64,000 bases of DNA from Frateuria aurantia DSM 6220 (GTDB lineage: Bacteria > Pseudomonadota > Gammaproteobacteria > Xanthomonadales > Rhodanobacteraceae): NCBI RefSeq assembly GCF_000242255.2, contig NC_017033.1, positions 744,001-808,000 of the forward strand, in the 5' to 3' direction. Both the position numbers and the translations under genes were made by a program. The notes beneath the pieces were generated by a model that was not told where the DNA came from, searched no databases, and worked only from the letters and a program-made list of their open reading frames with translations. Below, in pieces: positions 48,973 through 58,306 of this stretch (position 1 is its first letter; each line of letters starts with the position of its first letter).

Positions 48973-49526
48973 AGCGCCAGCAGCTCATCCTCCTTGGCCT
49001 TGACCACGGCATCGACATCCTTGATGAAGCGATCGGTCAGCTTCTGGATCTCGTCGTCGAAACGGCGGTCATCATCTTCGGTGATCTCCTTTTCCTTCAG
49101 CAGATCCTTGGCCTGCTGCAAGGCATCACGGCGGATATTGCGCACCGCGATCTTGGTGTTTTCACCTTCATGCCCGACCTGTTTGGCCAGCTCGCGGCGA
49201 CGCTCCTCGGTCAGCGGCGGCAGATTCAGGCGGATCACGGTGCCGGCGGTGGTCGGGGTGATGCCCAGATCCGAGGCCAGGATCGCCTTTTCAATCGGCC
49301 CGACCAGATTTTTTTCCCAGGGGGTGATCACGATGGAGCGCGAATCGCCCAGGGCAACCGAGGCCACCTGGCTCAGTGCGGTATCCGAGCCGTAGTAGGA
49401 AACCTTGATTCCGTCCACCAGCGAGGTGCTGGCGCGGCCGGTACGGATCCGGGTCAGGTCGTGCTTGAGGGAGTCGATGCTTTTGCCCATGCGGGTCTGG
49501 GCATCGGCCTTGATTTCATTCAACAT
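48969..49526 (-). CDS. frr: Ribosome recycling factor
   Basis: 185 residues from ATG 49526 (MLNEIKADAQTRMGKSIDS), the standard RRF length. Family motifs are LTRIRTGRASTSLVDGI, ITPWEKNLVGPIEKAI and KIAVRNIRRDALQQ. With EF-G it splits the post-termination ribosome. It overlaps uppS by four bases and follows pyrH after 95 bases. The longer reading to 49730 overlaps pyrH and has no similarity. Confidence 0.98.
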   Translation of the reverse strand: MLNEIKADAQTRMGKSIDSLKHDLTRIRTGRASTSLVDGIKVSYYGSDTALSQVASVALGDSRSIVITPWEKNLVGPIEKAILASDLGITPTTAGTVIRLNLPPLTEERRRELAKQVGHEGENTKIAVRNIRRDALQQAKDLLKEKEITEDDDRRFDDEIQKLTDRFIKDVDAVVKAKEDELLAL

Positions 49527-49621
49527 GGTCTGTAACCCCGGTGGCATGCAAGCCGGCAAGTATAACAAGCGAGGCAGGGGCAAGACAGGCCGACCCCCGC
49601 TGCCATGGATCGTGCGCGATC

Positions 49622-50344
49622 TCAGCCCGGATCGACCAGGGTGCCGATGGCCTCGCCACGGATGATCCGCTTGAGATTGTCGGCCACACCCATGTCGTAG
49701 ATCCGCATCGGCAGACGCTGGTCCCGGCACAGGGCGATGGCGGCGGTGTCCATCACTGCCAGTTTGCGCTCGATGACCTGATCGTAGGTCAGGTGGTCAT
49801 AGCGCTTGGCGTCGGCGTGGCGTGCGGGGTCGGCACTGTAGATGCCGTCGACCTTGGTGGCCTTCAGCAGCAGATCGGCACCGATCTCGATGGCGCGCAG
49901 GGCGGCGGCCGAATCGGTGGTGAAGAAAGGGTTGCCGGTGCCGGCTGCAAACAGGGCGACCCGGCCCTTTTCGATATGGCGGATGGCGCGGCGCCGGATG
50001 AAGTCTTCACAGACATCGTGGATCGGCAGTGCGCTCATCACTCGGGCTTCACCGCCGCGCTTTTCCAGCGCGTCCTGCATGGCGAGGGCATTCATGACCG
50101 TGGCCAGCATGCCCATGTGGTCACCGGTGACGCGGTCCATGCCGTTGGCTTGCAGGCCGGCGCCGCGGAAGATGTTGCCGCCGCCGATGACGACGCCGAT
50201 CTGCACGCCTTCCTTCTGGATTTCCAGGATTTCATCGGCGAGGCGCCCGATCACGGTCGGATCGATGCCGTAGTCGGCGCTCCCCATCAAGGCCTCGCCG
50301 GACAGCTTGAGCAGAATGCGGCGATAGTGTGTCGAGGAACCCAT
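49622..50344 (-). CDS. pyrH: Uridylate kinase
   Basis: 240 residues from ATG 50344. Amino-acid-kinase motifs are [28 protein letters not shown] (seen as [13 protein letters not shown]), and [20 protein letters not shown]. PyrH converts UMP to UDP and is allosterically controlled by GTP and UTP. It lies between tsf and frr. Upstream (50345-50590) are a weak promoter-like TACACT on the minus strand (50385-50380), a perfect ATGTATACAT palindrome at 50423-50432 and a strong hairpin behind tsf, so pyrH probably has its own promoter. Confidence 0.97.
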   Translation of the reverse strand: MGSSTHYRRILLKLSGEALMGSADYGIDPTVIGRLADEILEIQKEGVQIGVVIGGGNIFRGAGLQANGMDRVTGDHMGMLATVMNALAMQDALEKRGGEARVMSALPIHDVCEDFIRRRAIRHIEKGRVALFAAGTGNPFFTTDSAAALRAIEIGADLLLKATKVDGIYSADPARHADAKRYDHLTYDQVIERKLAVMDTAAIALCRDQRLPMRIYDMGVADNLKRIIRGEAIGTLVDPG

Positions 50345-50536
50345 GGCAAATCTCCTATTGCGTGGCGCGAATGGCGCACAGTGTAGCTGAGCTAAGCGGG
50401 CCGGCACGTTGTGCGCCGCCCCATGTATACATATTGCAGATCGTATCGCGACAGTCGGGCGCGGGGCTGACCGTTTGCGGGCATGGCCGGGGTGGCGGCG
50501 ATGCGCGGGTGCCTCGCCTTGCCTGTCATGGATACG

Positions 50537-50565
50537 ACAAGGCCGCGGGTTTGCCGCGGCCTTGT
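50537..50565 (-). terminator. Strong hairpin downstream of tsf
   Basis: A perfect 12-bp stem, ACAAGGCCGCGG (50537-50548) with CCGCGGCCTTGT (50554-50565), surrounds a 5-base loop 25 bases beyond the tsf stop. On the minus strand it is followed by CGTATCC, so there is no real T tract. It may end or stabilise the rpsB-tsf message. Confidence 0.6.
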
Positions 50566-50590
50566 GCGTTTCAGCGGTGGCGGACCTGGA

Positions 50591-51472
50591 TCAGGCCAGG
50601 CCGGCCTGCTTCATCACTTCGGCGTGGAAGTCTTCCTCGACCTTCTCGATGCCTTCGCCCACGGCCAGGCGGACGACGCTGACGACTTCGGCGCCTTCCT
50701 TCTTCAGGGCTTCGCCGACGCTGACATTGGTGTCCAGCACGTAGGGCTGGCCGACCAGGGTCACTTCGGAGACGATCTTGTTGATCTTGCCGGAGATGAT
50801 CTTTTCCAGGATTTCGGCCGGCTTGGCCTTGTCCTTTTCGGTCATCTGGCTCAGTGCGATCTCTTTTTCCTTGGCGACGAACTCGGCCGGGACATCCGCG
50901 GCGTGGATGTGCGGCGGGTTCATGGCGGCCACGTGCATGGCGATGCCCTTGGCCAGATCTTCCGAACCACCCTTCAGCGCGACCAGCACGCCGATGCGGC
51001 CGCCGTGGATGTAGGCGCCGATGGTGCCGTCGGTTTCGATGCGAGCCAGCCGGCGGACCTGGATGTTTTCGCCGATGGTGGCGACCAGGCCCTTGGCGGC
51101 CTCGTCGACCGTGCCGCCGTTCGGGTAGGCGGCCGCCTTCAGCGCTTCGACGTCGGCCGCGCCCGAATTCAGGGCGATCTCGGCGACGGCGTCGCTGAAC
51201 TTCAGGAAGCTTTCGTCCTTGGCCACGAAGTCGGTTTCGCAATTGACTTCGACCAGGACGGCCTTGCCGGCGGCCTGGGCGGTAACGATGCGACCTTCGG
51301 CGGCGACGCGGCCGGCCTTCTTGTCAGCCTTGGCCAGACCGGTCTTGCGCAGCCATTCCATGGCGACTTCGATGTCGCCATTGTTTTCGACCAGGGCCTT
51401 CTTGCATTCCATCATGCCGGCACCGGACCGCTCGCGCAGTTCCTTGACCAGTTGTGCGGAAATCGTGCTCAT
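50591..51472 (-). CDS. tsf: Elongation factor Ts
   Basis: 293 residues. The N-terminal UBA-like module ([19 protein letters not shown]), then [20 protein letters not shown] and [15 protein letters not shown], identify EF-Ts, the nucleotide exchange factor of EF-Tu. A GAGGA ribosome site lies seven bases before the ATG. It follows rpsB after 61 bases that contain a strong hairpin. The length is slightly above E. coli EF-Ts (283). Confidence 0.98.
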   Translation of the reverse strand: MSTISAQLVKELRERSGAGMMECKKALVENNGDIEVAMEWLRKTGLAKADKKAGRVAAEGRIVTAQAAGKAVLVEVNCETDFVAKDESFLKFSDAVAEIALNSGAADVEALKAAAYPNGGTVDEAAKGLVATIGENIQVRRLARIETDGTIGAYIHGGRIGVLVALKGGSEDLAKGIAMHVAAMNPPHIHAADVPAEFVAKEKEIALSQMTEKDKAKPAEILEKIISGKINKIVSEVTLVGQPYVLDTNVSVGEALKKEGAEVVSVVRLAVGEGIEKVEEDFHAEVMKQAGLA

Positions 51473-51496
51473 AAATATTCCTCGTATGCCTGGAGC

Positions 51497-51522
51497 GGCC
51501 GGTCACCTTCGGGCGACCGGCC
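51497..51522 (-). promoter_or_regulatory. Hairpin between rpsB and tsf
   Basis: GGCCGGTC (51497-51504) pairs perfectly with GACCGGCC (51515-51522) around a 10-base loop, 11 bases beyond the rpsB stop on the minus strand. There is no T tract. By position it resembles the partial attenuator between these genes in E. coli, which lowers tsf expression relative to rpsB. Confidence 0.5.
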
Positions 51523-51533
51523 GATCAACGGGT

Positions 51534-52385
51534 TCAGTCGTTGCTCTGACCGTCTTCGCGACGACGGCTGCTGCCGGCGTTCTTGCGGGCGCCGTGATGG
51601 CGACGGTCACCGTCCTTGCGACGATCATCCTGGCTGCCGACCGGATTGCCTTCTTCGTCCAGCTCGACGAATTCGTTGCCGTCGCCCTGGGCGGCATTCG
51701 GCGAAGCGGCCTTGCCTTCCAGGATCGCGTCGGCGGCGGCGCGGGCATACAGCTGGATGGCGCGGATGGCGTCATCGTTGCCGGGGATGGCGTAATCGAC
51801 CAGCTCCGGGTTGTAGTTGGTATCGACGACGGCGACGACCGGAATGCCCAGCTTCTTGGCTTCCTGCACGGCGATGTCTTCATGGCCGATGTCCACGATG
51901 AACAGGGCGTCCGGCAGGCGGGTCATGTTCTTGATGCCGCCCAGCGAGTTTTCCAGCTTCTCGCGCTCGCGACGACGGGTCAGCACTTCGTGCTTGACCA
52001 GCTTGTCGAAGCTGCCATCGGTCTCGGCCGCTTCCAGTTCCTTCAGGCGGGCAACCGACTGCTTCACGGTGCGGAAGTTGGTCAGCATGCCACCCAGCCA
52101 GCGGGCGGTGACGAAGGGCATGCCGGCGCGTGCGGCTTCTTCGGCCAGCGGCTCGCGAGCCGAACGCTTGGTGCCGACGAACAGGATGGTGCCGCGCTTC
52201 TGGGCCACGCCCGACAGGAAGTTCAGCGCATCGGTGAACAGCGGCAGGGTCTTTTCCAGATTGATGATGTGGATCTTGCCGCGGGCGCCGAAAATGTACG
52301 GGGCCATCTTCGGGTTCCAGTAACGGGTCTGGTGACCGAAATGGACGCCGGCTTCCAGCATCTGGCGCATGGTGACTTGGGCCAT
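51534..52385 (-). CDS. rpsB: 30S ribosomal protein S2
   Basis: 283 residues from ATG 52385 with GGAGCA upstream. Family motifs are [35 protein letters not shown] and [20 protein letters not shown]2 completes 30S assembly and recruits S1. The C-terminus (about 235-283) is a low-complexity charged tail rich in Arg, Lys and Asp that E. coli S2 (241 residues) lacks. It is divergent from map. A GGGGA/TCCCC hairpin lies next to the ribosome site. Confidence 0.97.
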   Translation of the reverse strand: MAQVTMRQMLEAGVHFGHQTRYWNPKMAPYIFGARGKIHIINLEKTLPLFTDALNFLSGVAQKRGTILFVGTKRSAREPLAEEAARAGMPFVTARWLGGMLTNFRTVKQSVARLKELEAAETDGSFDKLVKHEVLTRRREREKLENSLGGIKNMTRLPDALFIVDIGHEDIAVQEAKKLGIPVVAVVDTNYNPELVDYAIPGNDDAIRAIQLYARAAADAILEGKAASPNAAQGDGNEFVELDEEGNPVGSQDDRRKDGDRRHHGARKNAGSSRRREDGQSND

Positions 52386-52717
52386 GGTATTGCTCCGAAA
52401 TAGTGGGGATATTCCCCGGGGGTTAAGACCTCCACGCATCCCCGTGCTCGACCCGGCTGCCGGCCAGGCAGCAAGGCACCCCGAGTACGGTGTCGATACG
52501 TGTGTGGCATCGTATGCCTGATTCAGACAGGCTCGGGCCATGTGGCAATGCGCTACAATGGCCTTTCGTTGCCCCGTCCGGCCGCTGGCAGCGCCAGGAG
52601 ATGGCCGACGGGGTTAACCCGCCAATTATATTCTGTGACCGGCGTCGTCGGCAAGCCACGTCCCGGCATCCTGCGGGCTTGGGTTTGTCCCTGCCGGGCA
52701 CCATAGTAGGAACCATT
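52386..52717. promoter_or_regulatory. Divergent control region between rpsB and map
   Basis: This 332-base gap has no gene. On the rpsB side it holds GGGGA-TAT-TCCCC (52405-52417) right beside the ribosome site and GCTGCC/GGCAGC (52456-52472), both able to form leader hairpins. On the map side a TACAAT box (52554-52559) resembles a -10 element, but no good -35 is visible. Leader-based autoregulation by S2, known in enterobacteria, is a possible role. Confidence 0.45.
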
Positions 52718-53485
52718 ATGGCAATCACACTCAAATCGCCCCAAGACATTGAAGGCATGCGCGTCGCCGGTCGTCTGGCGGCCGAAGTTCTGGCCATGCT
52801 CAAGGAGCATGTCAAACCCGGTGTCACCACCGAGGAGCTGGACCGGCTGGCCTATGACCATATCGTCAACGTGCAGCAGGCAACGCCGGCCAATGTCGGC
52901 TATCACGGTTTTCCCAAGACCTTGTGCACCTCGGTCAACCATGTCATCTGCCATGGCATTCCCACGGCGACCAAGGTCCTGAAAGACGGTGATATCGTCA
53001 ATATCGATGTCACCGTGATCAAGGATGGCTGGCATGGCGATACCAGCCGGATGTATTTCGTGGGCAACCCTTCGGTGCTGGCCCGCCGCCTGGTGGATAC
53101 CACTCTGGAGGCCATGCTGAAAGGCATCGCCCAGGTGCGCCCCGGCGCGACGCTCGGTGATATCGGCGCGGCGATCCAGCAGCATGCCGAGGCGGCCGGT
53201 TTCTCGGTGGTCCGCGAATATTGCGGCCATGGTATCGGCAAGGTCTATCACGACGAACCGCAGGTCCTGCACTACGGGCGCGCCGGCACCGGGGTGGAGC
53301 TGAAGGAGGGCATGACCTTCACCATCGAGCCGATGATCAATGCAGGCAAGCCGCAGACCCGCCAGCTGCCTGATGGCTGGACCGTGGTGACCAAGGATCA
53401 CTCCCTGTCCGCCCAGTGGGAGCACACCGTGGCCGTGACGGCAGACGGTGTCGAGATCCTGACGGCCTGGCCGGACGCGGGTTAA
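52718..53485 (+). CDS. map: Methionine aminopeptidase, type I
   Basis: 255 residues from ATG 52718 with TAGGA upstream. The two-metal site residues are in FPKTLCTSVNHVICHGIP (His), NIDVTVIKDGWHGDTSRMY (two Asp), YCGHGIGKVYHDEP (His), TIEPMINAG (Glu) and WEHTVAVT (Glu). It removes the initiator Met from nascent proteins. It is divergent from rpsB and followed by glnD, the same order as E. coli. The frame is open upstream to 52490 without similarity. Confidence 0.97.
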   Translation: MAITLKSPQDIEGMRVAGRLAAEVLAMLKEHVKPGVTTEELDRLAYDHIVNVQQATPANVGYHGFPKTLCTSVNHVICHGIPTATKVLKDGDIVNIDVTVIKDGWHGDTSRMYFVGNPSVLARRLVDTTLEAMLKGIAQVRPGATLGDIGAAIQQHAEAAGFSVVREYCGHGIGKVYHDEPQVLHYGRAGTGVELKEGMTFTIEPMINAGKPQTRQLPDGWTVVTKDHSLSAQWEHTVAVTADGVEILTAWPDAG

Positions 53486-53571
53486 GTCGCATCCGGGGAG
53501 ATCGTTCGCGGGGATGGAGGCTGCCATGGCGGCCTCTTCAACAGATACACAACGTGTGAGGCGGGAGCCCT

Positions 53572-56220
53572 ATGTCCATCAACGAGCTGCTGCCCGCGTC
53601 GATCCGCGTGCCTGCGCGACTGCCCCTGCCGGTGCCGCGCTCAGGGGTGGCCGGCGAAGCGCGCCGGGCACTGCAGAGCTGGCTGGGGGATCTTGACCGG
53701 GCGCTGGCACAGGCCTTTGCCGAAGGGATGGCGGCCGGCGAGCTGATCGCCTTGCGCTCGGCGGCCATCGACAATCTGCTGGGACATGTCTGGATCGCCT
53801 GCCTGGGCGAGGCACGGGGCGTGGCCTTGTTCGCCACCGGTGGGTATGGCCGTGGCCGGCTGTTTCCGCAGTCCGACGTGGATCTGCTGATTCTGGTTGA
53901 TCACGTCGAGCCGGGGCGGGGACGGGCGCTGGAGCAATTTCTGGCCACCTTGTGGGATATCGGTCTGAAGATAGGCAGTGCCGTGCGCGATGCAGCGCAA
54001 TGCCGAGAGCTTGCCGTGGCCGATCTCAGCGTTTTCACCAGTCTGATGGATGCCCGCCGGATTGCGGGTGATGCCTCCATGGCGACGGTCGTGGAGAGCA
54101 TCCTGACGGCGCCGGAGATCTGGCCGGCCCGGGCCTATCTGGCCGCGAGGATGGCCGAGCGCGATGCCCGGCATGCCCGTTTCGATGACACTACCTATCA
54201 GCTGGAACCCAATCTCAAGGATGGGCCGGGCGGACTGCGGACCCTCGATGCCCTGCGCTGGATGGCCAGACGGCTGCTGGGTGAAAGCGGCTTCGAAGGC
54301 CTGGTTGGGCGCGGCTGGCTGGATCCGTCCGAGCGCGACACCTTGCTGCAGTCCGAGGCCACCTTGTGGCGGATCCGCTATGCCTTGCATCTGGAAGCGG
54401 GCCGTCCCGAAGAGCGGCTGCTGTTCGACTATCAGCGGGCTCTGGCGCGACGACTGGGTTTTCAGGACGAGCACAGCAGCAACCTGGGTGTCGAGCAGTT
54501 CATGCAGAGCTATTTCCAGGCGGCGACCCAGGTCGAGCGCCTGGGCGTGCAATTGACCGAGCGTTTCGATGAGTTGTTTGACGATCCGGATGATCGCCAG
54601 CGATTGACGCCGGATTTCGAGTCCCGCGCCGGCCGACTGACCCTGATCGATCCGGAGTTGTTCATTCGTCGGCCGCAGGCCTTGATCGAGATCTTCGTGG
54701 TCCGCCAGACCTGGCCTCAGGTGGTGGGGCTGGCTGCGGAAACCATGCGCCGGATCCATCAGGCCATTGCCCATCATGGCGAGGCCCTGGCCGGGTGCCC
54801 CGCGGTGCTGGCCGCCCTGATGGCCCTGCTGCGGCAGGGGCCGACGGCGGTGGACGTGCTGTGGCGAATGAACCGCTTCGGCCTTCTGACCGCGATCCTG
54901 CCACCGCTGGGCCGGGTTTTCGGACGAATGCAGTACGACCTGTTCCACGTTTATACCGTGGACGAACATACGATGCGGGTGCTGCGCAACGTGGCACGTT
55001 TTGCCGAGCCTGCCGCGGCCCAGGACTTTCCGCTGGCACACCAGCTGGTGACACGGCTGGCGAAGCCGGAACTGCTGCTGCTGGCCGCCTTGTTCCACGA
55101 TATTGCCAAGGGGCGCGGCGGCGATCATTCGGTACTGGGCGAGATGGATGCGCGTGAATTCTGCCGCCTGGCCGGACTGGAGGCCGAGGATGCCGATCTG
55201 GTGGCCTGGCTGGTGCGCTGGCACTTGCTGATGAGCGCCACCGCGCAGCGGCAGGACATCACCGACCCTCAGGTGGTGCAGCGCTTTGCCAACGAGGTGA
55301 TGGACTGGGAGCGCCTGGATCATCTCTATCTGCTTACGGTGGCCGACATCATCGGTACCAGCGCCAGACTTTGGAATTCGTGGAAAGATCGCCTGCTGCG
55401 TGATCTTTACACCTCGGCCCATTATGTATTGCGCAGCGACAGCGAAGCGACGCCGCATGCTTCGGTGCGGGTCCAGTCGGCCCGCGAACAGGCACTGGAC
55501 AGGCTGCAGTCGGAGGGTCTGGATCCGGCATCCATCACGGCGGTGTGGAAGGATTTTCCTGCCGCCAGCTTTCTGCGTCACAAGTTGCCGCAGATCTGCC
55601 AGCAGACCCGGGCGATCCTGGCTCGGGACGGTGCCACGCCGGTGGTGGATGTGCAGCCCTTGTCGGTACGTGGTTGCACCGATCTGTTTGTGTATGCCGA
55701 GGACAGGCCGGGACTGTTCGCGGCGATCACCGCCGTGCTGGATCGGCGGCGCTTCACGGTGCTGGAGGCCCGTATACTGAATTCGCCGCGCGGTCTGGCA
55801 CTGGACACCTTTCTGTTGCTGGATGCCGATACGCAGGCCCCGGCCACGATGGAGCGCGCCGCCGAGCTGCGTGCAGCCATTGAGCAGGCCTTGCATCAGC
55901 CGGCATCGGCCAAGCCGGCCCAGCGCAATCTGTCGCGGCACCAGAAATACTTCCAGAGTCCGCCGCGGATCGCGTTCAGCAGCATGGGCCGGCTGACCCA
56001 GCTGGCGCTGGTCTGCTCGGACCGGCCCGGGCTGCTTGCTGCGGTGGCCCAGGCCTTCGAGGAAGCCGGGGTCAATGTACACGATGCCCGGATCGCGACT
56101 TTCGGCGAACGGGTCGAGGACTTTTTTCTGGTCAGCGGGCGTGATCAGGCGGCACTGAATCTGGCGACCCAGGAGTCGTTGCTGCATGCGGTGCTGGCCA
56201 GGCTGGGGCGTCGCCGTTGA
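53572..56220 (+). CDS. glnD: Bifunctional uridylyltransferase/uridylyl-removing enzyme GlnD
   Basis: 882 residues. The nucleotidyltransferase motif FATGGYGRGRLFPQSDVDL is at about 86-104, a central HD domain shows LLLAALFHDIAKGRGGDHS, and two ACT domains lie at the C-terminus (LFVYAEDRPGLFAAITAVL and LALVCSDRPGLLAAVAQAF). GlnD adds or removes UMP on PII proteins according to glutamine, controlling nitrogen assimilation. GGGAG lies upstream of the ATG. Its last 89 bases overlap, antisense, the end of the GGDEF-EAL gene. In E. coli the next gene would be dapD. Confidence 0.97.
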   Translation: MSINELLPASIRVPARLPLPVPRSGVAGEARRALQSWLGDLDRALAQAFAEGMAAGELIALRSAAIDNLLGHVWIACLGEARGVALFATGGYGRGRLFPQSDVDLLILVDHVEPGRGRALEQFLATLWDIGLKIGSAVRDAAQCRELAVADLSVFTSLMDARRIAGDASMATVVESILTAPEIWPARAYLAARMAERDARHARFDDTTYQLEPNLKDGPGGLRTLDALRWMARRLLGESGFEGLVGRGWLDPSERDTLLQSEATLWRIRYALHLEAGRPEERLLFDYQRALARRLGFQDEHSSNLGVEQFMQSYFQAATQVERLGVQLTERFDELFDDPDDRQRLTPDFESRAGRLTLIDPELFIRRPQALIEIFVVRQTWPQVVGLAAETMRRIHQAIAHHGEALAGCPAVLAALMALLRQGPTAVDVLWRMNRFGLLTAILPPLGRVFGRMQYDLFHVYTVDEHTMRVLRNVARFAEPAAAQDFPLAHQLVTRLAKPELLLLAALFHDIAKGRGGDHSVLGEMDAREFCRLAGLEAEDADLVAWLVRWHLLMSATAQRQDITDPQVVQRFANEVMDWERLDHLYLLTVADIIGTSARLWNSWKDRLLRDLYTSAHYVLRSDSEATPHASVRVQSAREQALDRLQSEGLDPASITAVWKDFPAASFLRHKLPQICQQTRAILARDGATPVVDVQPLSVRGCTDLFVYAEDRPGLFAAITAVLDRRRFTVLEARILNSPRGLALDTFLLLDADTQAPATMERAAELRAAIEQALHQPASAKPAQRNLSRHQKYFQSPPRIAFSSMGRLTQLALVCSDRPGLLAAVAQAFEEAGVNVHDARIATFGERVEDFFLVSGRDQAALNLATQESLLHAVLARLGRRR

Positions 56221-58306
56221 GGCTTGCCCTCACTGCGTCTCCAGCCGGTGGATGGCCTTCGGCCAGCAGCAGGTCGGCCGGCACGGGCACCCCCAGCAGA
56301 TAGCCTTGCAGAAAGGTACAGCCGAGGTCGCACAGCCATTGCTTTTGTGCAGGCGTCTCCACGCCTTCGGCGACGATCTCCATCTGCAACTGGCGGGCCA
56401 GGGCGATGATGGCCGAGACGATGGTGCGATCATGGGCCCGCTGGTCGATTTCAGTGACGAAGCTGCGGTCGATCTTCAGCTCGGTGGCCGGCAGCTGTTT
56501 CAGATACAGCAGGCTGGAGTAGCCGGTGCCGAAGTCATCGAGTGAAATCCTGAAGCCAAGCCGGTGCAGGCGCTGCAGAATGGCCAGGCTTCGTTCGGGA
56601 TCTTTCATCGCCACCGATTCGGTGAACTCCAGCGTCAGTCGCGAAGGCTCCACTCCATGTCGGGCCACAGCAGTCTGCAGGGTTTCGACCAGACGATCAT
56701 AATGCAGCTGGATGGCCGACACGTTGATGGCCAGCCGCATGTGGCTGATGCCCCGGTCCAGCCACTGCCGCAATTGGCGACAGGCCGCATCAATGACCCA
56801 GTTGCCGATGTCCACGATCAGGCCGGCGCGTTCGGCGTCAGCAATGAAGGCTTCGGGCAGCAACAGGCCGTGCTGCGGATGCTGCCAGCGGATCAGCACT
56901 TCGGCTGCGGCCATCGGTCCGTCGGGCGCCCGCATGATGGGTTGGTAGTGCAGCACCAGTTGCTGCCGGGGCAGAGCCTGGCGCAGGTCGTTCAGCAGCA
57001 GCAGATGGTCGCGGGCCAACGCGTTCATGCTCGGCTCGAAGAAGGCATAGGCCTGTTCGCCACTTTTGGCGTGGTACATCGCCATCGTCGCATGCTCGAT
57101 CAAGGCCTGCGGCGTGGCGCCGTCACGAGGGTATTGGGCAATGCCCATGCTGGCCGTGAGGCTGACCGCATGATTCTCGATCTGCAGCGGCATGCTGATG
57201 GCGCTGAGGATATGTCCGCCCAGGCGAGTCACTTCCCCGGTGGATTCAAGATCCAGCAGCACCACGAATTCATCGCCGCCGATTCTGGCCAGGGAGTGGC
57301 GTTGCGGCACCACCGACTGTATTTGCTCGGCGACATGGATCAGCAGCTGGTCACCCTGGCGTTGGCCGAAAGCCTTGTTGATGGCCTTGAAGCCATCCAG
57401 ATCGATCAACAGGATGATCAGCGGACTCGCATCGCGGCGGGCCCGTTCGATGGCCAGTCGCAGTTTCTCCTCGAACAGGCTGTGATTGGGCAGATGGGTC
57501 AGCGGATCATGATGGGCCAGTCTGTTCAGTTCGAGGTTGGCGGCCGTCAGCGAGTCCACCAGGTGGGACCTGTGCCGATGAACGCGCGCATCCAGCGTCG
57601 CGCCGGCGAGGGCGCCGGACAAGGCCGTCAGCGCGACAAAGCTGGCCAGCGCATCCAGCCACTGGTTGGCCAGGACCTCATGCAGGCTGATCGGGGCCAG
57701 CTGCAGCGTGGTCATGACGGGGATCATGCTGCCATAGTGCAAGGCGTTCATGGCCAGCGCGAGCAGGGCGATCATTCCCGCCTCATGCGCGCGCGACTGC
57801 ATCCAGGATCGTCCCGCGTGCAGCAGCGCGCCACAGATCACGAAGCCGGCGAGCAGGTTGATGACCAGCATCACCGTGCCTTCGTAGGCGGTGATGTCAA
57901 GCTGGAAGCCGGCCGCCTTCAGGCTCAGCAGGTGGGCGGCCGTCACGCCCAGGCCCAGGGCCGGCGGACGGCCATAGATGGTGGTCCAGCTTCCCGTCCG
58001 GGAGCGAGCAGGCTTCAGACACAGCAGGGCCGCCAGCAGGCACAGCAGCAATGAAAGCGCGTTCAGCAGCACATGTCGCGGAAGATCATGGCCCGCCTCG
58101 GGGACCGACAACAGCAGGGAGGAGCCATGGGTGGTCCAGATGCCCAGACCGACCAGGGCGTCGGCCGTCAGCCGCCACGGCCGCTGGCGGACTCCGCCGC
58201 GCGCATCGGCACGCGAGCGGACCAGCACCGCGGCCAGCGCGGCGAGACAGGCCACGAGCATGGGGATCAGGACGGTCGTGCCCTTGCAGCTGTCTGTCAG
58301 CATCAT
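56132..58306 (-). CDS. Diguanylate cyclase/phosphodiesterase with degenerate MHYT-like membrane sensor
   Basis: 724 residues. Residues 1-240 hold about seven hydrophobic segments with His60, His125 and His190, each 65 apart, in contexts (LGIWTTHGSS, LGVTAAHLLS, AMNALHYGSM) resembling MHYT repeats whose other ligands are lost. A GGDEF domain (about 265-430) keeps RIGGDEF at 342-347. The EAL domain (about 440-700) reads EVL at 469-471 and keeps INVSAIQL, LEFTESVAM, DDFGTGYSS, ELKIDRSFV and AEGVET, so it is probably active. It turns c-di-GMP over at the inner membrane. The last 40 residues are unconserved and run antisense into glnD. Confidence 0.9.
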   Translation of the reverse strand: MMLTDSCKGTTVLIPMLVACLAALAAVLVRSRADARGGVRQRPWRLTADALVGLGIWTTHGSSLLLSVPEAGHDLPRHVLLNALSLLLCLLAALLCLKPARSRTGSWTTIYGRPPALGLGVTAAHLLSLKAAGFQLDITAYEGTVMLVINLLAGFVICGALLHAGRSWMQSRAHEAGMIALLALAMNALHYGSMIPVMTTLQLAPISLHEVLANQWLDALASFVALTALSGALAGATLDARVHRHRSHLVDSLTAANLELNRLAHHDPLTHLPNHSLFEEKLRLAIERARRDASPLIILLIDLDGFKAINKAFGQRQGDQLLIHVAEQIQSVVPQRHSLARIGGDEFVVLLDLESTGEVTRLGGHILSAISMPLQIENHAVSLTASMGIAQYPRDGATPQALIEHATMAMYHAKSGEQAYAFFEPSMNALARDHLLLLNDLRQALPRQQLVLHYQPIMRAPDGPMAAAEVLIRWQHPQHGLLLPEAFIADAERAGLIVDIGNWVIDAACRQLRQWLDRGISHMRLAINVSAIQLHYDRLVETLQTAVARHGVEPSRLTLEFTESVAMKDPERSLAILQRLHRLGFRISLDDFGTGYSSLLYLKQLPATELKIDRSFVTEIDQRAHDRTIVSAIIALARQLQMEIVAEGVETPAQKQWLCDLGCTFLQGYLLGVPVPADLLLAEGHPPAGDAVRASLNGDAPAWPAPHAATTPGSPDSVPPDHAR

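Noticed and set aside
53641-56187. An 848-codon minus-strand frame opposite glnD.
   Set aside because: GlnD domains are intact on the plus strand; the antisense translation shows no domain.
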